Origin: Candidatus Aenigmatarchaeota archaeon
GTDB lineage: Archaea > Aenigmatarchaeota > Aenigmatarchaeia > QMZP01
Direction: 5' to 3'
DNA length: 5,194 nucleotides
Assembly: GCA_017609225.1 (NCBI GenBank)
Contig: JAFCEK010000057.1
Location: 1-5,194 of the forward strand
The translations under genes were made by a program, and so were the position numbers. The notes beneath the pieces are model-generated. The model was not told where the DNA came from. It did no database searches and saw only the letters and a list, made by a program, of their open reading frames with translations. Numbering within the stretch: position 1 is the first letter of the stretch; each line of letters opens with the position of its first letter. Shown here piece after piece: positions 1-4,344 of the stretch.

Positions 1-127
1 CGGCTAAGCCCCTTTCCTTTTATTTATTTCAGCAAATTCCCAAATGAAAAAATAAAGTAAAGAGTTACTGGTGCTGGCAATTATTGCTCATCAAATGAAT
101 CCATTGTTCAATAAACTTTTTATATTA
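1..127. other. Left-edge non-coding stretch
   Basis: No supported gene lies here. On the minus strand this is the region downstream of the MEMO-family gene. It is AT-rich and contains a T6 run. The last bases on that strand, aggggcttagccg, could be the beginning of another gene or an RNA, but the window stops too early to tell. Confidence 0.5.
44..60 (-). terminator. Possible U-tract terminator after the MEMO gene
   Basis: Read on the minus strand, the stretch is T-rich (ttactttattttttcat) with an uninterrupted T6 at 47-52, about 75 nt after the MEMO stop codon. Archaeal termination usually needs only a U-rich stretch and no hairpin, so this is plausible. No strong stem precedes it. The call rests on base composition alone. 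Confidence 0.3.
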
Positions 128-943
128 TTACCCAAAGCCTATCGCATAATAGGTTACAACAGAGCCAAAGTCTCCTGTTACATCGCCTGAGCTTGATTTG
201 TCTATTATTTCAGGTTTCAGCATGAGCCTCTTTGCTGCAGACATTACCGCAGCTATGGGGCCATAGCCGCAAATGCTTGCATTGGATTTCTGAAGTGTTT
301 CAAAAAACCCTCTTGTATCAAGCTTTTTTATCTTCTGCACAGCGTTCCTGTCCTTTGCATTCGCGGTTTCCAGCGGCAGGTAGTGCGAGAAGTCAGAGCT
401 GGCAATGATTCCTATCTTTCTTTTTTTCGCTATACCTGCTATAACCTCACCCAGCTTTTCGCATTTTTCCAGAAGGCTCTGCTCATAGCCGGCATTCATT
501 ATTGATATTGGCAGAAACCTGAACTTCCCGAACATGTGCTGGAGCAGCGGAAGCTGAACCTCAATAGAGTGCTCCTGGGAATGGGCTGAAGCATCATCTT
601 TAAGGAAATCGCACTGCTTTTTCAGCTCCTCCGCAAGCTCAAAATCAACCCTGCAGTCGCCAAGCGGGGTTTTCCATACACCGCCAGGGAAAACAGAGAA
701 TTCTGCTCCTGCTCCTGTGTGGTTAGGCCCCAGAATCACAAATGAATCCGCCTTCCTGAGGCTTGCTATTGCAAAAGCTGCTGTTCTGCCTGAATACTCA
801 TAGCCTGCATGCGGGGATATCACAGCAGTGTTTTTTTCCTTTTCCTTTGCCTTGGAGAAAAAATCCCTGAGCTGGTCCTCAAGAATCTTCGGGTCCCTGT
901 AGTAAAACATCCCTGCCACAGCAGGATTTCTTGTGTTTTCCAT
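128..943 (-). CDS. MEMO family protein (AmmeMemoRadiSam system protein B)
   Basis: A 271-aa protein of the MEMO1 family, which has a fold related to non-haem-iron extradiol dioxygenases. Its size is normal for the family (human MEMO1 is about 297 aa). Visible motifs are the N-terminal RNPAVAGMFY (5-14), SPHAGYEYSG (43-52), ILGPNH (70-75), HSQEHSIEVQLPLL (121-134), SSDFSHY (182-188) and CGYGPI (225-230). H45, H75, H187 and C225 correspond to the histidine/cysteine metal-site residues of human MEMO1 (H49, H81, H192, C244), so a metal site looks intact. There is no signal peptide or membrane segment, so it is probably cytosolic. In many prokaryotes it occurs with an AMMECR1-domain protein and a radical SAM protein; neither is seen here, and the exact biochemical role of the prokaryotic protein is not settled. 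The ATG at 943 lies just before the conserved N-terminal motif and is the natural start; its Shine-Dalgarno (agggcag) is weak. It starts 74 nt after cdc48 and may have its own promoter. Confidence 0.95.
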   Translation of the reverse strand: MENTRNPAVAGMFYYRDPKILEDQLRDFFSKAKEKEKNTAVISPHAGYEYSGRTAAFAIASLRKADSFVILGPNHTGAGAEFSVFPGGVWKTPLGDCRVDFELAEELKKQCDFLKDDASAHSQEHSIEVQLPLLQHMFGKFRFLPISIMNAGYEQSLLEKCEKLGEVIAGIAKKRKIGIIASSDFSHYLPLETANAKDRNAVQKIKKLDTRGFFETLQKSNASICGYGPIAAVMSAAKRLMLKPEIIDKSSSGDVTGDFGSVVTYYAIGFG

Positions 944-994
944 AATATCTGCCCTTTTGCCAAACTTTATGCTTCAAATAGAAATTGGAGGAAA

Positions 995-1013
995 GATTAA
1001 TATTCTTTTCCTG
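995..1013 (-). promoter_or_regulatory. Weak BRE/TATA candidate for the MEMO gene
   Basis: On the minus strand the gap after cdc48 reads ggaaaag (BRE-like, 1005-1011) followed by aatattaa (TATA-like, 997-1004). A start site about 26 nt downstream would fall near 974, leaving a leader of about 30 nt before the ATG at 943. The match to a TATA box is only moderate and the region is AT-rich anyway. Read-through from cdc48 is the alternative, since no convincing terminator separates the two genes. Confidence 0.3.
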
Positions 1014-1017
1014 AAAA

Positions 1018-3306
1018 TCAGCCCACATACCTCATTTCCTCTTCCTTTTCTTTCCTTGTTTTTACCTGCTTAAGGGATTCTGCCATCTTTTCATAGAACT
1101 GCATTACTTTTGGGCTCAGAGACGGCGAGATTTTTTTCATGGCCTGCTCAAAGTCCTTCTTTGTAACCTCCCTGCTCTTCAGGTCTCTTCTTAGCGCGTT
1201 CAGGCCTGCCTCCCTGACAAGCGCCTCCAGGTCAGCCCCTGTGTAGCCGTCTGTCTTTTTTGCCACTGATTTCAGATTCACGCCCTTCAGGGGCATGCTC
1301 CTTGTGTGTATCTTCAGAATCTCAAGCCTTGACTTCTCATCAGGAGCAGGCACAAGAATCTGCCTGTCAAACCTTCCGGGCCTTAACAGGGCAGGGTCAA
1401 GTATATCAGGCCTGTTCGTGGCTGCTATAATCACCACATTGTGAAGCTCCTCAAGGCCTGACATTTCGGTAAGAATCTGGGATACCACATTTTCGGAAAC
1501 CCTTGTTCCCACATCAAGCCCTCTTCTTGGCGCCAGGGCATCAATCTCATCAAAGAATATTATTGCAGGCGCAACCTGTTTTGCCCTTCTGAAAACATCC
1601 CTTATCCTTTTTTCGGATTCGCCTACCCATTTTGAGAAAATTTCCGGCCCCTTTATTGATATGAAATTGGCGTTTGCCTCCTTTGCAACAGCCTTTGCCA
1701 GAAGGGTCTTGCCTGAGCCCGGCGGGCCGAACAGAAGGACGCCTGAAGGCGGCTTTATGCCTATGTTCTTGAATGCCTCCGGGTTTTTCAGCGGCCATTC
1801 AACTGTTTCCTTCAGCAGCTGCTTTACATCATCAAGCCCTCCAACATCATCCCATTTTACATTTGGAATCTCAATAAGAACCTCCCTCATTGCAGACGGC
1901 TCCACAAGCTTCAGTGCATTCTGGAAGTCCTTTTTTGTTACCTTTAATTTGTCCAGAATATTGGGCGGCAGCTCGGTTTCCTTTTTCCATGAGATTCCCG
2001 GCAGGCTTCTTCTCAGGGCTGACATGGCTGCCTCCTTGCAGAGCGCCTCCAGGTCAGCTCCAACAAACCCGTATGTTATGGATGCCAGCCAGTTCAGTAT
2101 CTCATCCTTCTTTTCCTTGAATGGCATGTTCCTTGTGTGTATCTGCAGTATCTCCTTCCTGCCCTTCTCATCAGGAACCCCTATCTCAATCTCCCTGTCA
2201 AACCTTCCGCCCCTCCTCAGGGCAGGGTCTATTGCGTTTTCCCTGTTCGTGGCTGCTATAACAATAACCTTGCCTCTGGATTTCAGGCCGTCCATCAGTG
2301 TGAGAAGCTGGGAAACAACCCTTCTCTCAACCTCCCCTGTAACCTCTTCTCTTTTTGGTGCAATGGAATCTATCTCGTCTATGAATATTATGGCAGGGGC
2401 ATTCTTTTCTGCCTCCTCAAAAACATTCCTCAGGTTTTCCTCGCTCTGTCCGTAAAATTTGTTCATTATTTCAGGTCCTGCTATTGAGAAGAATGCCGCC
2501 CCTGATTCATTTGCAACTGCCCTTGCCAGCAGGGTTTTGCCTGTTCCGGGGGGGCCGTACAGCAAAACCCCCTTTGGGGGTTCAATGCCAAGCTTTGTGA
2601 ATAGCTCCGGATGTCTTAATGGCAGCTCAACCATTTCCCTTATCTTCTGAATAGCATCATGAAGCCCTCCTATATCCTCGTATGTTATTGTGGGAACAAC
2701 CTTTTCCTCCATTTCCACTGCTTCCGGTTTAAGCTCAATCTCCGTATCATCCGTAATTCTGACTATTCCCTCTGGGTTTGTGCCAACAACCATTAGCCTT
2801 GTTTCTCCCGGTATTGGCGTGAATGTCCTGAAAAAATCCTCAAATCCCATTCCAAAGAAATCCTCAAGCGGGTCTGTTTCTCTTTTTTCCTTTACAATCG
2901 GAAAGGGCGTGACTATGTCTTTTTTTGTAACAGGCCTCATGAAAAGGTTTTTCTTCAGCAGCTCAGGGTTCATCTGCAGGATTACGCCCTTCTGAACAGG
3001 TGCAAGAACAACCCTTTTTGCGTCCTTGACCTCTGCTTTTTTTATTTTTACATTCTCTCCAACGCCTATGCCTGCATTTCTCCTTGTTATGCCGTCCATT
3101 CTTATTATGCTGAGCCCTATATCAGCAGGATATGCCCTTACAGCTATTGCCCCTGTTTTTTTCTGGCCTTCAAGCTCAACTATATCCCCCTCTTTTATTC
3201 CAAGGGATTTCATTATTTTGGAATCAACCCTGACAATGCCTCTTCCAAACTCATCCCTGTTTGTGAGCTCTCCAACCTTAAGCACAATGGGGGCTTCCTT
3301 TCCCAT
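1018..3306 (-). CDS. cdc48: Cdc48/VAT-type AAA+ ATPase (archaeal p97 homologue)
   Basis: A 762-aa hexameric unfoldase that pulls substrate proteins through its pore with ATP and, in archaea, can feed them to the 20S proteasome. Domain order: N-terminal double-psi barrel (about 1-90) and second N subdomain (about 95-195), D1 ATPase (about 205-465), D2 ATPase (about 480-725), and a basic/acidic helical tail. D1 shows Walker A GPPGTGKT (251-258), pore loop KFYGQSE (283-289), Walker B IIFIDE (306-311), sensor-1 AATN (351-354), arginine fingers R365 and R368, and GADLEAL near 416. D2 shows GPPGSGKT (527-534), pore loop KWVGESE (559-565), IIFFDE (582-587), AATN (628-631) and arginine fingers R642 and R645. 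Both rings therefore look catalytically complete. Aromatic residues in both pore loops are typical of archaeal VAT and unlike p97 D1. The chain ends MRYVG, so the tyrosine is third from the end and not penultimate as in a proteasome-docking HbYX tail. The ATG at 3306 is preceded by Shine-Dalgarno gaggtg at 3312-3317, which overlaps the stop of the upstream small gene. Confidence 0.99.
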   Translation of the reverse strand: MGKEAPIVLKVGELTNRDEFGRGIVRVDSKIMKSLGIKEGDIVELEGQKKTGAIAVRAYPADIGLSIIRMDGITRRNAGIGVGENVKIKKAEVKDAKRVVLAPVQKGVILQMNPELLKKNLFMRPVTKKDIVTPFPIVKEKRETDPLEDFFGMGFEDFFRTFTPIPGETRLMVVGTNPEGIVRITDDTEIELKPEAVEMEEKVVPTITYEDIGGLHDAIQKIREMVELPLRHPELFTKLGIEPPKGVLLYGPPGTGKTLLARAVANESGAAFFSIAGPEIMNKFYGQSEENLRNVFEEAEKNAPAIIFIDEIDSIAPKREEVTGEVERRVVSQLLTLMDGLKSRGKVIVIAATNRENAIDPALRRGGRFDREIEIGVPDEKGRKEILQIHTRNMPFKEKKDEILNWLASITYGFVGADLEALCKEAAMSALRRSLPGISWKKETELPPNILDKLKVTKKDFQNALKLVEPSAMREVLIEIPNVKWDDVGGLDDVKQLLKETVEWPLKNPEAFKNIGIKPPSGVLLFGPPGSGKTLLAKAVAKEANANFISIKGPEIFSKWVGESEKRIRDVFRRAKQVAPAIIFFDEIDALAPRRGLDVGTRVSENVVSQILTEMSGLEELHNVVIIAATNRPDILDPALLRPGRFDRQILVPAPDEKSRLEILKIHTRSMPLKGVNLKSVAKKTDGYTGADLEALVREAGLNALRRDLKSREVTKKDFEQAMKKISPSLSPKVMQFYEKMAESLKQVKTRKEKEEEMRYVG

Positions 3307-3311
3307 TTAAA

Positions 3312-3317
3312 CACCTC
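3312..3317 (-). promoter_or_regulatory. Shine-Dalgarno of cdc48, overlapping the upstream stop codon
   Basis: On the minus strand gaggtg sits 5 nt before the cdc48 ATG and is a strong match to the archaeal consensus ggaggtgatc. The upstream 67-aa gene ends with TGA at 3316-3318, so its last codon and the ribosome-binding site share bases. Ribosomes finishing the small gene are delivered onto the cdc48 start, which suggests translational coupling. The site also settles the cdc48 start. Confidence 0.85.
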
Positions 3318-3519
3318 ATTTCTTTTTTCTGAAATCAAAATTTTTCTCCATCTTCATGGAATTTCTTATCTGGCATTTTGCCAGCTCCAGAATGCCTATT
3401 GCCTCTGTGGGTGTAAATCCCTTCTTTTTTATGTTTATGTTAAGCTTTCCTTCCACATCCAGCACATTTACCTGCATCATTTTCTGCTGGGGCTGGGCAG
3501 GTTTTTTCTCAAACATCAT
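3316..3519 (-). CDS. Small conserved-looking hypothetical protein upstream of Cdc48 (67 aa)
   Basis: I do not recognise this family. The 67-aa protein has a Lys/Pro/Gln-rich, probably flexible N-terminus (1-15), then alternating hydrophobic residues MQVNVLDVEGKLNINIKKK (15-33) that look like a beta hairpin turning at EGK. An amphipathic helix follows (about 36-57, starting TPTEAIGILELAK), then a basic tail FRKKK. It has one cysteine (C49), no metal motif, and no signal or membrane segment. Its ATG at 3519 overlaps the stop of the winged-helix gene as ATGA; a second ATG follows directly at 3516. Shine-Dalgarno gaggag lies at 3525-3530. The good ribosome-binding site, the overlap upstream and the shared stop/Shine-Dalgarno downstream argue strongly that it is a real gene co-translated with its neighbours. 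Gene order makes a Cdc48 cofactor or an accessory of the regulator reasonable guesses, but the sequence itself does not show this. Confidence 0.78.
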   Translation of the reverse strand: MMFEKKPAQPQQKMMQVNVLDVEGKLNINIKKKGFTPTEAIGILELAKCQIRNSMKMEKNFDFRKKK

Positions 3520-3764
3520 ATCATCTCCTCAACCTTCTTTATAATCCTTTTTCTGGGCATTACTCTTATTATTATTGAATGTCTGGTTTTTATTACTTCC
3601 ACCTCTGGCTCTTTCCTTACAATTTCTATCATCCTGACATATTTCCTGACTGTGACATTATGAAGGCCTGTTTCCTTTGCAAGCTCATTTATGGAGAAGG
3701 GCCTGCCCTTTTCCAGCACCTTCATCATCTGCAGCATTATCTGGAGGGGATCTTTTCTGCTCAT
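3516..3764 (-). CDS. Small winged-helix DNA-binding protein (putative transcription regulator)
   Basis: Counted from the ATG at 3764 the protein has 82 residues and looks like a single winged helix-turn-helix domain. Residues 5-20 form a first helix (DPLQIMLQMMKVLEKG). Residues 23-49 give the HTH: FSINELAKETGL, a turn, then recognition helix NVTVRKYVRMIEIV. Alternating hydrophobic residues at 55-69 (VEVIKTRHSIIIRVM) match a beta wing, followed by a basic C-terminal helix. There is no ligand-binding or metal domain, so any sensing would depend on a partner or on DNA occupancy. Start choice is uncertain: an in-frame ATG at 3779 and TTG at 3785 would add MHMCCDS-type residues, and none of the three has a clear Shine-Dalgarno. 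I prefer 3764 because the fold begins right after it. The gene follows the small charged ORF by 9-30 nt and overlaps the next gene by 4 nt. It is the obvious candidate to bind the palindrome at 4001-4016 and autoregulate the cluster. The family is clear; the target is inferred. Confidence 0.85.
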   Translation of the reverse strand: MSRKDPLQIMLQMMKVLEKGRPFSINELAKETGLHNVTVRKYVRMIEIVRKEPEVEVIKTRHSIIIRVMPRKRIIKKVEEMI

Positions 3765-3794
3765 GCTATCGCAACACATATGCAACTTCTGCTT

Positions 3795-3974
3795 CTAGTT
3801 CAGTAAAAAATTCTGCAGCAGGTACAGCTGGTAATAACTTAAGGCAGGCCTTTTTTCTCCTCTTTCATCCCTTTTCAGCTTGGTTTCCCAGTATTTTTTG
3901 ATTTGTTCTCCGATTACTGCCTCTTTCTCCCTGCTTCCCTCAGCAAAATCCTGCGTTTCAGCATTTTTTTCCAT
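3795..3974 (-). CDS. Small charged hypothetical protein, first gene of the cdc48 cluster (about 59 aa)
   Basis: No family is recognised. From the ATG at 3974 the protein has 59 residues, is rich in Glu and Lys, and is probably helical through IGEQIKKYWETKLKRDER. It ends in an aromatic/leucine-rich patch, SYYQLYLLQNFLLN. It has no cysteines, metal motif or signal peptide, and the hydrophobic end is too short and polar for a sure membrane segment. An in-frame GTG at 3983 would add three residues. However, gtgat at 3979-3983 resembles the end of the Shine-Dalgarno consensus and may serve the ATG instead. The reading frame sits correctly between a convincing promoter (4025-4038) and the winged-helix gene, which begins 9-30 nt after the TAG stop. 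It could still be a leader region with a chance frame, so codon conservation in relatives would decide. Confidence 0.55.
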   Translation of the reverse strand: MEKNAETQDFAEGSREKEAVIGEQIKKYWETKLKRDERGEKRPALSYYQLYLLQNFLLN

Positions 3975-4000
3975 TCCAATCACAATGTTTATATATTATA

Positions 4001-4016
4001 GTGTATAGATATACAC
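4001..4016. promoter_or_regulatory. Perfect inverted repeat, candidate operator
   Basis: The sequence gtgtatagatatacac consists of GTGTATA, a 2-nt spacer and the exact reverse complement TATACAC. On the minus strand it begins 8 nt downstream of the TATA box at 4025-4032 and spans the expected transcription start (about 4002). A bound dimer there would block RNA polymerase recruitment, a common arrangement for archaeal repressors. The winged-helix protein of the same cluster is the likely binder. The symmetry is seen directly; operator function is inferred, and AT-rich DNA forms some palindromes by chance. Confidence 0.5.
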
Positions 4017-4024
4017 ATTAAAAC

Positions 4025-4038
4025 TATTTAAAGCTTTC
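4025..4038 (-). promoter_or_regulatory. BRE/TATA promoter of the cdc48 cluster
   Basis: Read on the minus strand the site is gaaagc (BRE-like purine/A stretch, 4033-4038) followed by tttaaata (TATA box, 4025-4032). Transcription should start about 26 nt from the box centre, near 4002, giving a leader of roughly 28 nt before the ATG at 3974. It lies just after the preceding unit's terminator candidate and before a co-directional four-gene series, as expected for the promoter of that series. Confidence 0.65.
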
Positions 4039-4060
4039 GGTCAGGACAGCAGGGGTTCTG

Positions 4061-4071
4061 TTAAAAAACTA
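4061..4071 (-). terminator. U-tract terminator candidate after the zinc-ribbon gene
   Basis: On the minus strand the TAG stop of the zinc-ribbon gene is followed immediately by T6 (4063-4068). Archaeal RNA polymerase terminates on U runs without needing a hairpin. The site separates the purA unit from the promoter of the next unit about 25 nt further on. No strong stem is present. Confidence 0.4.
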
Positions 4072-4338
4072 GAAAAACTTCAGCTTGTCAATGCCTTCAG
4101 GCTCTTCCGCTACCCTGGAGCTTGTTCCGCCTCCTGGAGGGAAAACCGAGGGTGCCTGGCCTTCCTCTTTCTTCTTGGCGTCCAGGTCTTCTGTAACAAG
4201 CCTGCTGAACCTCTCGCCGCATGCCCTGCACTGGTATATTGCCTTGGCAATGATTTTCGGAGGGTCAACATTCTCCAGAACCTGCACCAGTTCCTCCTCA
4301 ACCAAATAAGCCTCCCCGCCGCATTTGGGACAGTTCAT
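4069..4338 (-). CDS. Zinc-ribbon protein with disordered tail (89 aa)
   Basis: An 89-aa protein with a four-cysteine zinc ribbon: CPKCGG (C3, C6) and CRACGE (C37, C40). The two knuckles are separated by 30 residues, which include an acidic/hydrophobic helix-like segment EEELVQVLENV (14-24) and a strand-like KIIAKAIYQC. After the ribbon (about 1-50) comes a charged, Gly/Pro-rich linker (52-82) that is probably disordered. The extreme C-terminus is a hydrophobic peptide, IDKLKFF. Zinc ribbons of this kind bind nucleic acid or protein partners; I cannot say which here. It starts 6 nt after the purA stop with only a weak, distant Shine-Dalgarno (gggga, about 13 nt upstream), so it is probably co-transcribed and perhaps translationally coupled with purA. 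Nothing else ties it to purine synthesis. The zinc-binding call is firm; the function is unknown. Confidence 0.87.
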   Translation of the reverse strand: MNCPKCGGEAYLVEEELVQVLENVDPPKIIAKAIYQCRACGERFSRLVTEDLDAKKKEEGQAPSVFPPGGGTSSRVAEEPEGIDKLKFF

Positions 4339-4344
4339 GTTTAA

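Noticed and set aside
1..13. Possible beginning of a minus-strand tRNA (aggggcttagccg, with TA-GCCG like positions 8-13 of a class II tRNA)
   Set aside because: Only 13 bases are available, with no anticodon or T arm, and the acceptor would start with A. Too little to call.
1661..2455. Long plus-strand open frame (264 codons) opposite cdc48, and several shorter ones nearby
   Set aside because: It lies wholly antisense to strongly conserved AAA+ domains, its translation is Ser/Phe-rich as expected from reverse-reading Lys/Glu-rich codons, and it has no recognisable domain.
3984..3999. Second TATA-like stretch (atatataa on the minus strand) close to the first small ORF
   Set aside because: A start 26 nt downstream would fall inside the ORF, and it lacks a BRE. 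The element at 4025-4038 fits position and sequence better.
4041..4063. Weak acag/ctgt inverted repeat downstream of the zinc-ribbon gene as a hairpin terminator
   Set aside because: The stem is only 4 bp and lies after the T tract, not before it, so it does not form an intrinsic terminator.
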